A stretch of 64,000 bases of DNA, taken from contig JAKVBI010000010.1 of NCBI GenBank assembly GCA_022447545.1, forward strand, positions 237,382 through 301,381, written 5' to 3'. Under the pieces are notes generated by a model, which was not told the DNA's origin, searched no databases, and worked only from the letters and a program-made list of their open reading frames with translations. This DNA comes from Myxococcota bacterium. Its GTDB lineage: Bacteria > Myxococcota_A > UBA9160 > SMWR01. This document shows, piece after piece, positions 8,882-17,627 of the stretch. Within the stretch, counting starts at the first letter, position 1. Every line of letters starts with the position of its first letter. The translations under genes were made by a program, and so were the position numbers.

Positions 8882-10444
8882 TTAGTCGCTGTTGGGTTTC
8901 TGGCGCTTGGCTCGGTCGAACGCCTGATTCGCTTCTTCGGTTCGCCCGAGGCATCGCAGAACGACACCACATCGAAAATGAGTGACATCATCACTCGCGT
9001 CGAGCTCAGCGGCGCGCTCCAGATGCAACAAAGCGGTTTTCGGGTCCGGGGGCGTGGCCTTGTAGAGCGCCCAGCCCAATAGCGACTGATAGGCGGCTTC
9101 GGGTTCGAAGGTCTCCACTGCGGGCCGCAGGAAGGCGAGGGCCCCTCGGAAATTACCCTGTTGGCACAAAATCTGGCCTTTCCGGAAGAGGCTCTCCGCG
9201 TGCGCTACCGCCTCTGTATCGATGTCGTGCTCGGCAAAGGTCAGAACCAGAGACGCATCATACTCGGACCTTTTCCGTGAGTTGGAAAGCACGGCATGAG
9301 CTCGGGTGATTTCGGCGAATACACGATTTGCCCGGTCTTGGGTGGGTGCGTCGAGGCAGAAGTTCGCCAGTGCATCGGGATGGAAGGATTTGGCGGCGCG
9401 ACGGTAGACGGCCTTGATCTCTTTCGCGGTGGCGTTTGCTGAAACCCCGAGGCATTCGTAATGAGTCCATTGGCCTTTCCGTTTCCACCGCTGCTCGATT
9501 TCTACGAGCAGCGAGTTGGTTTCCTCGGCTTTGGAGTCAGAGGTTTGGGGTTCGGCCTTGGGATCTGCCCGAGAAAATTTGAGGGAGGACGGTTCGTCCG
9601 CGATTTCAATTTCAATCCGTGGGGGGGACGGGTCCATCCGAGACATGAGGTCCGGAGGTTTGCTGTTGAACGAGGAGGGTTGCTCGTCTCGACACCCATC
9701 GATCCGAATGGCGCCGGTGGCATGAAGAACCCAGAGCGCACCGATGGCCAAGGGGGTATTCGACCGGGAGATCCACTCTGAAAGTCGTTTGGGTTGCTGC
9801 CCCGTTTCGAGCAGGGCTTCGACACTCGGGTCCAGGGTCAAATGGGAATGCATCCGTTCGAAAGTGGCATGGCAATGAACGAGGGCGTCGCCGCTCGCAG
9901 CTTTCGGAGGGAGGCCTCCAAGGGCTCGATCTCGGTTCCAGTAACGGGCGATCCCCTCCTGGAGGAGGCGGTACAAATCGCTTCGAAAAACGTGAGTCTC
10001 CGGTGCCGGTGCCACGTTTGGATCGGTGGCGAGTGATCCCCGGGTCCATGCGAAGGAGGCCATGACCTGAGAGCGCATCTGTTCTTTCAGGGCGCGAAAC
10101 AATGCTCGGGGATCGAGAAGTTCGAGTTCGAGGAGGGCGACTTCTTCTCGGCAGCCGCGGCTTGCTACGCGATCCGAGACTCTCGTGAGGTCCGCGCTCG
10201 AGATTCTTCCAGAATTCATCAGGCTCGTGGCGAGGCCCTCGTTTGGAAGGTTGGAATGGCTGTAGACGGGCAGACCGTCCAGGAACAGGACGTGACGAGT
10301 CACCGCATCGCATGTGAGAATCGCTGAACCGGAGAATGCATCGCGGTGAAGGCGCAAGAGAACCCTGGGGAGGGCCAATTCCTCGAGATCGAACGGGTCT
10401 CCCGCGGGTTGGGGTGGGGCGATGCCCGGGAGCGGAACGCTCAC
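8882..10444 (-). CDS. DUF4388/PATAN-DnaJ-TPR regulatory protein
   Basis: This 520-residue protein has three parts. Residues 25-140 match the DUF4388/PATAN pattern: FSGSAILTC, VLFLDGLPVYSHSN, LATSLMNSGRIS, then LKEQMRSQVMASFAWTRGSL. Residues 328-398 form a J domain with the HPD tripeptide at 355-357. Residues 410-515 hold tetratricopeptide-like helices. PATAN domains occur in two-component and gliding-motility regulators of delta-proteobacteria and cyanobacteria. The J domain predicts recruitment of a DnaK. The start lies 11 bases after the end of the V4R-STAS gene, so the two are very likely one transcript. The client of this chaperone-coupled regulator is unknown. Confidence 0.85.
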   Translation of the reverse strand: MSVPLPGIAPPQPAGDPFDLEELALPRVLLRLHRDAFSGSAILTCDAVTRHVLFLDGLPVYSHSNLPNEGLATSLMNSGRISSADLTRVSDRVASRGCREEVALLELELLDPRALFRALKEQMRSQVMASFAWTRGSLATDPNVAPAPETHVFRSDLYRLLQEGIARYWNRDRALGGLPPKAASGDALVHCHATFERMHSHLTLDPSVEALLETGQQPKRLSEWISRSNTPLAIGALWVLHATGAIRIDGCRDEQPSSFNSKPPDLMSRMDPSPPRIEIEIADEPSSLKFSRADPKAEPQTSDSKAEETNSLLVEIEQRWKRKGQWTHYECLGVSANATAKEIKAVYRRAAKSFHPDALANFCLDAPTQDRANRVFAEITRAHAVLSNSRKRSEYDASLVLTFAEHDIDTEAVAHAESLFRKGQILCQQGNFRGALAFLRPAVETFEPEAAYQSLLGWALYKATPPDPKTALLHLERAAELDASDDVTHFRCGVVLRCLGRTEEANQAFDRAKRQKPNSD

Positions 10445-10455
10445 GACATTCTCAC

Positions 10456-11487
10456 TCAGGAAACCGACTGCTGGGAGTCAGCGACCCGGAATGCACAGGC
10501 GATGGCGGATTCGACCTCTTGTTCCACGAACAGCGGTGCGGGCATCAGGTTGGCGACGGATTGTTCGGCCAGAGGGCCGGCACCTGCGATGATGGCTTCG
10601 GCATTTCGCCCCTCGATGGCGCGAATGATCTGTGCGAGGTTCGATGCTTCCGGCCCATTTTCGATCACGCACCCGGTCAGATCGACCACGACCACACTCA
10701 CGCGCGGTGCGCTGAGGTCCAGGCCGATGAGCGAGAGTGCATCCAGCGTGGATTCGAGTCCCGTGTAGGGAATGACCATGACCGAATCCCAGATGTAGAC
10801 CGCTCCTGGTTCTGCCTCGAAGCTCCCTTTCGAATGCACCACAGGTGCCTCGAAATCTTCCGGGTTGCCCAGAAGTTCGCCGAGCACGGTGAACGGAAGA
10901 GCATCGAGAAGGGCCCGGGCGTCGTCGTCTCCTGTCTGGCTCCAGACCTGAGCCTCACGGGCGACGAAGGTACAGGTGCCTTCGCCCTGACTACGGCAGG
11001 TGGTCTCGATCGCCATCAGATCGGTTTCGAGTACTCCCGAGAACCAGCCCGAGGTGTATCCGGCGGTGAGCGCGCAACCACACGAAGGACTTCCCGATGA
11101 CACCTTCGAGTTCGAAGATTCGCTGCAATCGGGCCAGATTCCGTGGAACTCGATAGACCCTGGAGGGTCGGCATCGGGGATGCAATGAAAGCGAATCGCG
11201 ATGGGAGGAGTCGCGATTCCGGTCGGATCGGCGTTGGAGTTGAAACTGCTGTGCAGCACACGCTGAGCGTCCTGGGACCCGTGAAGGAAGCCGATCTGTT
11301 GGAGAACGACGCGCGCTTCGTCCGGTCCGAACTCACGGCAGAGTTCCGCGTGAAGCTCGGATAGAAATCTCGGAGCCATCAAGGTTCCGGTCGAACGTTC
11401 CAATAGAGTCGAGGGGTCGAAGCCCAAGCGGGCTAGGGCGATTCTGGTAGACGATTCCCCGTTTCTTGAGCTGGGGCGGGTGGGCAA
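10456..11487 (-). CDS. V4R-STAS domain signalling protein
   Basis: In this 343-residue protein, residues 40-180 carry a V4R (XylR-N/4VR) small-molecule or metal-binding domain. Its cysteine-rich core CGCALTAGYTSGWFSG is followed by ETTCRSQGEGTCTF, near residues 136-175. Residues 226-335 look like a STAS domain of the RsbR/RsbS kind, with VSVVVVDLTGCVIENGPEASNLAQ and AEAIIAGAGPLAEQ. V4R domains usually gate AAA activators or enzymes by binding hydrocarbons. STAS domains pass signals by partner switching or stressosome assembly. No anti-sigma kinase is encoded next to it. It is the first gene of the pair with the PATAN-DnaJ protein. Confidence 0.8.
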   Translation of the reverse strand: MPTRPSSRNGESSTRIALARLGFDPSTLLERSTGTLMAPRFLSELHAELCREFGPDEARVVLQQIGFLHGSQDAQRVLHSSFNSNADPTGIATPPIAIRFHCIPDADPPGSIEFHGIWPDCSESSNSKVSSGSPSCGCALTAGYTSGWFSGVLETDLMAIETTCRSQGEGTCTFVAREAQVWSQTGDDDARALLDALPFTVLGELLGNPEDFEAPVVHSKGSFEAEPGAVYIWDSVMVIPYTGLESTLDALSLIGLDLSAPRVSVVVVDLTGCVIENGPEASNLAQIIRAIEGRNAEAIIAGAGPLAEQSVANLMPAPLFVEQEVESAIACAFRVADSQQSVS

Positions 11488-11672
11488 GGCTGACCTTTCG
11501 CGTTTTGGCTGGCTGCTATCTCATCGGCCAATCCGCGAAAATCCTGTGGTGAACCCCTGGCTTTCGTGCCGGTGGCGCAAAAATCGAGTCGGGCATTCGG
11601 ACCTAGCCACCGATCTGCTTTCAGGTTGCGCGCTCATGTCGAAAAGCGGCTGTGGCGGTACTGGCGATGGGG

Positions 11673-12782
11673 TCATTGCCCGCTGTTGTTCGAGGCAAGC
11701 CCCAGGCGCTCTCTTTCGTATCGGCCGGACTGAACCTCCTCGCACCAGTTCCGGTTGGCGAGGTACCAATCCACCGTCGCTGCCAGGCCCGACGCGAAGT
11801 CGTGAGCCGGGCTCCACCCGAGTTCACGACGAATCTTCGTGGCATCGATTGCGTAACGCTTGTCGTGACCCGGCCGGTCGTCCACGAAGGTCTTGAGGTC
11901 GGTGTAGGTCTTCCCCCGGCTCAGGAGCGCTGGGTTGGCTCCAGACGGCCGCGCACGCTCAAGGGCTTCGCACAGGGCGTCGACGATCTCGAGATTCGTC
12001 CGTTCGCAGTCTCCCCCAATGTTGTACTTCTCGCCGAGACGACCCCGTTCGAGAGCCAGAAGGATCCCTGCGCAGTGATCTTCGACGTAGAGCCAGTCCC
12101 TCACGTTGCTGCCGTCGCCGTAGATCGGGAGGTCCCGCCCCTCGGTGGCGTTGAGGATCATCAGCGGGAGAAGTTTCTCGGGAAACTGATAGGGCCCGTA
12201 GTTGTTCGAGCAATTGCTAATGATCGTAGGGAGTCCATAGGTGGCGAAATAGGCACGGACGAGATGGTCGGCGCCCGCCTTGGACGCCGAGTAGGGCGAA
12301 TTCGGTTGATAGGGGGTGGTCTCGGTGAACGCGCCCTCGGGCCCCAATGATCCGTACACCTCGTCTGTCGAGACGTGGAGGAACCGAAACGCCTCACGGG
12401 ATGTGGAATCGAGTGAGTTCAGATGGTTGCGCGCGACGTCGAGCAGCACGAACGTGCCCATCAGGTTGGTCTGGACGAATGCGGTGGGCCCATCGATGGA
12501 ACGGTCGACGTGGGTCTCTGCTGCGAAATTCAGAAGGGCCGTGGGTTGGTGGACTCGGAAGATCTCCTCCATGGCGGGGCGATCGGCGATGTCCGCTTTC
12601 ACGAATGTGAAGCGTGGATCGCCGGCGACTTCCGACAGGTTTTCCAGGTGCCCCGCGTAAGTGAGTTTGTCCACCACCACGATGTGGGCGTCGCGTTGTC
12701 CGAGCGCGAGCCGGACAAAATTGGAGCCGATGAAACCCGCTCCTCCTGTGACGATCCAGACTTCTTGTGTCTTCTTCGGCAT
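11673..12782 (-). CDS. rmlB: dTDP-glucose 4,6-dehydratase
   Basis: This 369-residue extended SDR enzyme has the NAD-binding GGAGFIGS at residues 13-20, the catalytic Thr139-Asp140-Glu141 triplet (STDEVYG) and Tyr164-x3-Lys168 (YSASK). It also has the RmlB-specific NCSNNYGPYQFPEKLLPL and DWLYVEDH segments. It converts dTDP-glucose to dTDP-4-keto-6-deoxyglucose, the second step to dTDP-rhamnose and related sugars. The partner genes rmlA, rmlC and rmlD are absent from the window. It is the last gene of the minus-strand cluster, 16 bases after the small AAA ATPase gene, which is an odd neighbour for a sugar enzyme. Confidence 0.95.
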   Translation of the reverse strand: MPKKTQEVWIVTGGAGFIGSNFVRLALGQRDAHIVVVDKLTYAGHLENLSEVAGDPRFTFVKADIADRPAMEEIFRVHQPTALLNFAAETHVDRSIDGPTAFVQTNLMGTFVLLDVARNHLNSLDSTSREAFRFLHVSTDEVYGSLGPEGAFTETTPYQPNSPYSASKAGADHLVRAYFATYGLPTIISNCSNNYGPYQFPEKLLPLMILNATEGRDLPIYGDGSNVRDWLYVEDHCAGILLALERGRLGEKYNIGGDCERTNLEIVDALCEALERARPSGANPALLSRGKTYTDLKTFVDDRPGHDKRYAIDATKIRRELGWSPAHDFASGLAATVDWYLANRNWCEEVQSGRYERERLGLASNNSGQ

Positions 12783-12798
12783 TCCACCCGCCTACCGG

Positions 12799-13728
12799 TT
12801 AAAGGTAATTTCCGCGGCTCGGATCGTAGAGGCTGAGGTTTGCCCTTTTGTACCGTTCCGACTCTTCCAGCAGGTCTTCGGTGCTGACGGGAGGTGGTGT
12901 TTCCGACGACGCCTCGAGCCGGGCTTTGCGGCGGAGCACCGAGTGCAGGATGTGAATCCAATCGCCCGTTGACGGCTGTTGATTGGTTCGCACGACCTCC
13001 TCCCAGTCGATGTTGTCGAACAGCCCGTGGCCAGCGCGTTTCTCGGCCAGAGCTGCGTGTATCTCGAGCGCTGCGACGATGTCGTCGGGAAAGATGGGAT
13101 TGACCTCGACCACCCTCTCGAACCGGCCTGGTTGGACGAAAGCCTGGCGCAGTGTGCCTGGCTGACTTGTCGATCCGACAACGAGCGTTCCATCGACGCG
13201 TATGGTGCGATCGACGAGATCGAGGAGGAAATCCATGATGGGCCCGATGGGAAGGTCGGGGCGATGAGTCCCGATCTCGTTTGCGCGTGAGAATTCGAGT
13301 TCGTCGAACAGTGCAGTCGTCGGAGGCAACTCCGTCAGCGTTTGGGTCCATTCGTTCAGTAATTCCTGGGCCTTCGCGCCCTGCTGAACGATTTCGATGA
13401 CCAGCCTCGGGACATCAACTCTCAGAAACGAGGTCGCGGTCAAGCTCGCCAGGGTTTCCGCGAGCAGGCGTTTGCCCGAGCCCTTACGGCCAATCAGCAG
13501 CAGTCCTGTGGGCGGGTGGGTGCCCCAGCGTTCGTAGACCTCGCGGTCGGTTGCCGCGTATGCGTAGGTCTGGATCTCCTCCCGGGGGCCGCTGAGGCCG
13601 CCGATCTGTCCCAGTTCGACCTGGGGGAGCGGATCCAGCGTTGTCGAGCGCGCCACCAGCTCGGCCTTGCGGCCCAAGCTGGTCCACAGGTTGTGGGCTC
13701 GTTCCCTCAGGATGGTTCGATCTTCCAT
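12799..13728 (-). CDS. Divergent AAA+ family ATPase
   Basis: This 309-residue protein keeps the AAA outline. It has a Walker A GRKGSGKR at 80-87, a Walker B variant ending FDELE near 141-145, a sensor-1-like VVGSTSQPG and an arginine-finger box PGRFERVVEV near 200-209. The usual Walker B (hhhhDE) is present as ALFDE. The N-terminal part has GQIGGLSGPREEIQ, the start of a standard AAA module. It has no protease domain or membrane segment. It is encoded between a Ycf46-like ATPase and rmlB on the same strand, with short gaps of 53 and 16 bases. The function is unknown; a role as a partner subunit of the neighbouring ATPase is possible. Confidence 0.7.
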   Translation of the reverse strand: MEDRTILRERAHNLWTSLGRKAELVARSTTLDPLPQVELGQIGGLSGPREEIQTYAYAATDREVYERWGTHPPTGLLLIGRKGSGKRLLAETLASLTATSFLRVDVPRLVIEIVQQGAKAQELLNEWTQTLTELPPTTALFDELEFSRANEIGTHRPDLPIGPIMDFLLDLVDRTIRVDGTLVVGSTSQPGTLRQAFVQPGRFERVVEVNPIFPDDIVAALEIHAALAEKRAGHGLFDNIDWEEVVRTNQQPSTGDWIHILHSVLRRKARLEASSETPPPVSTEDLLEESERYKRANLSLYDPSRGNYL

Positions 13729-13781
13729 GCGTCGAGTCTACTCGATCGCGTCGAGATGCAGCGTGGGAGGTATCCCCCGGG

Positions 13782-15293
13782 TCAAGATCCGACCGTTGTC
13801 CCGAACAAATCGTCGATCTGGCGATCGATCGATGCCGGGCGCGCCCGCTGGCGTGCCCAGTCTCTGAGTTCTTTGATCCGCTCTTCGTAGGTGTCGTAGA
13901 GGGGCACGGTTTCCGTGATGGCGTCGGACAGGTCCTCGTCGCTCAACTCTCGGCCAGCGGCGAAAGCTGAATACAGAGCAGCCGCGACGACTTGCTCGAT
14001 CTCTGCTCCGGTGAGTCTTTCGGCCTGGTCCGCCAATTCATCGACGCGGTGGTGCAGAGGGTCGCGCCCGTGCTTGTGTAGATGAATGGCCAAGATCTCG
14101 GCACGTTCACCGGGGGAGGGGAGGTCGACGAAGAAGATCTCGTCGAATCGGCCTCGCCGGAGCAACTCTGGTGGAAGCCCCGAAACATCGTTGGCGGTGG
14201 CGACCACGAAGACGGGTGCTCTCTTTTCTGACAACCAGGTCAGGAAGGACCCGAGGACCCGCCGCGCCTGGGTGTCGGCTTCGGCGGTAGCGAATCCCTT
14301 TTCCATTTCATCGATCCAGAGCACGGCCGGTGCCATGGATTCCGCAACGGCGATGGCTTCTCGGGTCGCGGCCTCGGGGCTCTGGTTTTCACTCCCGAAA
14401 GCTGCCGCGAGGTCCAGGCGCAAGAGGGGGAATTGCCATTCCTGGGCGACGGCCTTGGCGCACAGCGATTTGCCGCAACCTTGAACGCCGAGCAGGAGCA
14501 AGCCGCGAGGTGTGGGGAGGCCAAAGTCCCGTGCCTCCTCGCCGAATGCCCTTTGTCGTTCACCGAGCCAGCGTTTCAGCGCTCCCAGGCCTCCCACGGT
14601 ATCGAGGCGTGCCGCTTCGTCGTGAAATGAGAGGGCCGGGGAGTGTCCCAGGATGCGCTTCTTCTCCCGAATCAGTCGCGTGACCGCATCGTCGTCTTCG
14701 GTCGGGACGAGTTGGAAGGCCCGGTGAAACGCGCGTGCGGCCTCGGCGGCTGTGAGCCCCTGGGCGGCTCGAACCGAAGCGGTCAAGACCTCGGGTTCTG
14801 GGACAGGAGAAGATCCCCGTTGGGTGACTTTCAGCAACAATCGACTGAGGTCGGGTGCGCTGGGCAGTGGTAGTTCGAGCCTTGCTGTTTCGCGTACGAG
14901 TTCGACAGGCAACCGCAGGCCCGGCGCGAGGAAGACCACGGCCTGCCGGCGGGAAGCGAACTGAGGTAAGGCGTCGCGCAATCCGCGTACCGCGAGGGGA
15001 TCGTCCAGGACACGATGGGCGTCCAGAATGCTGAAGAGTGCGGGTTCGTGAACCGCCGCCATGGATTCGAGACCTGCGGTCAGGGAGCCCCGGGCATCCG
15101 TCCGAATTTCCTCCGTCGCATTGCGGAGAGTCAACCCAGACGCGAGCGACCAGCTGAAACTCGAGCGGCCCGTCGCTTCGGCCGCGAAGTCGATGACCCC
15201 AAGCGCTCGATCCTCCTCACAGCTCTCGAGGGCCAACAGTCGCCAGCCCGAGCGGACGAGTTGTTGAAGAGTTTCTGCGGTGGCTGCGTTCAC
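13782..15293 (-). CDS. Ycf46-like AAA+ ATPase
   Basis: The GTG at 15291-15293, 7 bases after the GspE stop, gives a 503-residue protein; the longer open frame to 15596 lies inside the GspE gene. The N-terminal domain has the Ycf46 pattern: LLALESCEEDRALGVI, FSWSLASGL, EPALFSILDAHRVLDDP and LRLPVELV. The C-terminal AAA module has Walker A GVQGCGKS near 269-276, Walker B VLWIDE near 324-329, sensor VVATAND and the arginine-finger box RRGRFDE. Ycf46 proteins of chloroplasts and cyanobacteria are soluble and have been linked to carbon use under stress; their substrate is not established. It lies in a co-directional block with two other ATPases. Confidence 0.85.
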   Translation of the reverse strand: MNAATAETLQQLVRSGWRLLALESCEEDRALGVIDFAAEATGRSSFSWSLASGLTLRNATEEIRTDARGSLTAGLESMAAVHEPALFSILDAHRVLDDPLAVRGLRDALPQFASRRQAVVFLAPGLRLPVELVRETARLELPLPSAPDLSRLLLKVTQRGSSPVPEPEVLTASVRAAQGLTAAEAARAFHRAFQLVPTEDDDAVTRLIREKKRILGHSPALSFHDEAARLDTVGGLGALKRWLGERQRAFGEEARDFGLPTPRGLLLLGVQGCGKSLCAKAVAQEWQFPLLRLDLAAAFGSENQSPEAATREAIAVAESMAPAVLWIDEMEKGFATAEADTQARRVLGSFLTWLSEKRAPVFVVATANDVSGLPPELLRRGRFDEIFFVDLPSPGERAEILAIHLHKHGRDPLHHRVDELADQAERLTGAEIEQVVAAALYSAFAAGRELSDEDLSDAITETVPLYDTYEERIKELRDWARQRARPASIDRQIDDLFGTTVGS

Positions 15294-15300
15294 AGATCGC

Positions 15301-17181
15301 TCACTCGACGTCCGCCGCCATGCGCGCGACCTCCTCGAAAGGCGTGAGGCCCTCGGCCAGGGCGCGGAGCGCAGCGTCGCGAAGCGACTCCATTCCTTCA
15401 ATCCTCGCCGCCTCGGCAATGCTGTTGGCATCGCTGCGTTGGTGGACCAGGGAACGGACCCGTCGATCCATCTCCAGGGTTTCGAACAGGCCAACCCGGC
15501 CGTAGAGGCCAGTTTGTCGACACTCGATACACCCCTCCCCCCAGCGCACTTGCAGGCGATCCCGCCGATCGGATGAGACCTTGAGGCCCAGGGCATTCAA
15601 CTGATCCGGATGGAGGGGGCCCTCCACCCCGCAGCGGTCGCAGATTCGCCGAACGAGCCTCTGGGCGACGACTCCCCGGAGCACGCTCGAGAGGAGAAAG
15701 GGCTCGACGCCCAGTTCGAGCAGACGTGTCACAGCACCTGCCGCGTTGCGGGTGTGGACCGTGGAGAAAACGAGGTGGCCGGTGAGGGCGGCCTGAACGG
15801 CCATCTGCGCGGTTTCGATGTCCCGAATTTCTCCGACCATGATGATGTCCGGATCCTGGCGAAGGATCGTTCGAAGCGCGCCGGCGAAACCGACGTCGAT
15901 CTGGGGCTGCACCTGCACCTGGCAGAAGCGGGAGTCGATCATCTCGATGGGGTCTTCGACGGTGGTGATGTTGATCTCCGGACCGGAGAGGTATCGGAGC
16001 GTCGAATAGAGGGTGGTGGTTTTACCCGATCCGGTGGGTCCCGTCACCAAGACCAGGCCATTCGGGCAGGTGATCCAGCGTTCGTAGCGTTCTCGATCGA
16101 CCGTGCTCATGCCGAGATCCGAGAGGTCGGAAAGGAGCACGCTCGGATCGAAGATTCGAATCACGACCTTCTCTCCGAAGGCCGTCGCCATGCTGGATAC
16201 CCGCAGTTCCACCTCGCGGTCGATCCGTTGAGTCTTGATTCGACCGTCCTGGGATCGACGACGCTCGGCAATGTCCATTCCAGCGAGAACTTTCACTCGG
16301 GAGGTGATCGCGCCGTGCACGCTTTTTGGAACGGATTCGATGTCGTGGAGGATCCCGTCGATGCGAAAGCGGATTCGTGCGTCTTTGGCACGAGGTTCGA
16401 AGTGAAGATCGGAGGCCCGTTGTTCGAATGCGTAGTTGAGCAGGTAATCCACGGCAGCCACGACGTGTTCGTCGTCTCCCGCCCGGGCGAGTTCATCGTT
16501 GGAACGCAACTCCACCAGCTGAACCAGGGCCCCGCCACCTTCTCCCTCACCGAGTTCCCGCTCCGCCTCTTCGACCTGGGCTCGAAAGCCGAAGACCCGG
16601 TCGAGGATGGTGAGAATGTCGCGCTTAGAGGCCACGACATAGATGAGTTCTTCAGCGAGGGTGTCTTCCAGAGAGTCGCGCAGGGCCGTGTCGAAAGGGT
16701 CGGTGACTGCCAGGGTGAGCACGCCGCCCTCGCGTTCCAGTGGAAGCAGCGCGTGATGACGAGCAAATGGCCGCGAAAAGGTCTTAGCAACCCGGTCATT
16801 GTCCACGGTCAACGGGTCGATCTTGCGGTATTCGAGCCCCGCTTTCGCCGCCATGGCTTGGGAGATGCATTCCTCGTCTACAAGGGTTTTGGGGTCTCCC
16901 CGGGTGGTCAGTGTGGCCTCGGCGATCAACTCGGCCGGAGAGACGTGGTAGCGGGCCGCTGCGGGTGACCTCAGGGAACCCACTGCACTTTTCAGAACCT
17001 GGCTGTGGAGCGTTGAGCGACGATCCAGGATCGACGAGGCGGAATCGGAATCCAACAGCTCTTCACCCACCAACAACTCCAGGACTTCCTCGAGTCCCAA
17101 AGCCGGACGAGCCTCGGGGCGCCGTGTCCGGGTCGGAGAGGGGGAGGGCCGCGACTCGATTGCCATGCCGTTCTTCTCCAC
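15301..17181 (-). CDS. GspE/PilB-type secretion ATPase
   Basis: This 626-residue protein has a GspE/PilB N-terminal domain near 90-200, then the hexameric ATPase core. Visible elements are SDLHFEPR, the Walker A GPTGSGKT at 381-388, the Asp box TTVEDPIE, Walker B DIIMVGEIRD and the His box HLVFSTVHT. A tetracysteine zinc motif has Cys514, Cys517, Cys551 and Cys554. Such ATPases drive type II secretion or type IV pilus extension at the inner membrane. No gspF/pilC, pilin or secretin gene is nearby, so it is an orphan ATPase in this locus. An ATG at 17166 is an alternative start. It heads the ATPase cluster. Confidence 0.92.
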   Translation of the reverse strand: MEKNGMAIESRPSPSPTRTRRPEARPALGLEEVLELLVGEELLDSDSASSILDRRSTLHSQVLKSAVGSLRSPAAARYHVSPAELIAEATLTTRGDPKTLVDEECISQAMAAKAGLEYRKIDPLTVDNDRVAKTFSRPFARHHALLPLEREGGVLTLAVTDPFDTALRDSLEDTLAEELIYVVASKRDILTILDRVFGFRAQVEEAERELGEGEGGGALVQLVELRSNDELARAGDDEHVVAAVDYLLNYAFEQRASDLHFEPRAKDARIRFRIDGILHDIESVPKSVHGAITSRVKVLAGMDIAERRRSQDGRIKTQRIDREVELRVSSMATAFGEKVVIRIFDPSVLLSDLSDLGMSTVDRERYERWITCPNGLVLVTGPTGSGKTTTLYSTLRYLSGPEINITTVEDPIEMIDSRFCQVQVQPQIDVGFAGALRTILRQDPDIIMVGEIRDIETAQMAVQAALTGHLVFSTVHTRNAAGAVTRLLELGVEPFLLSSVLRGVVAQRLVRRICDRCGVEGPLHPDQLNALGLKVSSDRRDRLQVRWGEGCIECRQTGLYGRVGLFETLEMDRRVRSLVHQRSDANSIAEAARIEGMESLRDAALRALAEGLTPFEEVARMAADVE

Positions 17182-17384
17182 GGAACCCCGGGCGGGCGGG
17201 CAGAAGGGACCCCGTCGGTCCGGTCTCCCTGGATCCTGTCTATCGGCGAGGCGCGGGTAGAAATGGACCCCCGGCCCTGGAGAACGGCCGTTTTTCCTGT
17301 TTGAGCCGCAAACCCTGGACGGACGATGAGCGAATTGCGTCGACTTGCGCGATATTTCGGCGCCTCGACCCTCGGGCCGAGCGC

Positions 17385-17460
17385 GTCCCCATCGTCTAGA
17401 GGCCTAGGACTCCGCCCTTTCAAGGCGGCAACAGGGGTTCGATTCCCCTTGGGGACGCCA
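17385..17460 (+). tRNA. tRNA-Glu (anticodon TTC)
   Basis: A full cloverleaf can be drawn. The acceptor stem GTCCCC pairs with GGGGAC. The anticodon stem CCGCC/GGCGG encloses the loop CTTTCAA with anticodon TTC, and the T arm contains GGTTCGATTCC. The 3' CCA is encoded. It stands alone between the GspE and P450 genes, with no second tRNA nearby. Confidence 0.97.
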
Positions 17461-17627
17461 CTTGGTTCTCACCCGTCGGCGACCGGGCGAGCCACCGCGC
17501 GCGGAAGGCCGATCCGAGCGGTGGGTTTGGAAGGTCCATCGGGCCCGGTGCAAGGCGTGCGGTTCTGCGATCATGCATTTCGCATCTGTGGCAGGCCCTC
17601 GCAACCGCCACTCGGAGGGACAGGCTG

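Noticed and set aside
15294-15596. N-terminal extension of the Ycf46-like protein
   Set aside because: It lies in another frame inside the GspE gene and is composed of arginine and serine-rich residues. The Ycf46 pattern begins after the GTG at 15293.
15610-16968. 452-residue plus-strand open frame opposite the GspE gene
   Set aside because: The minus-strand frame carries all GspE motifs. The plus frame is a by-product of high GC content and has no domain signature.
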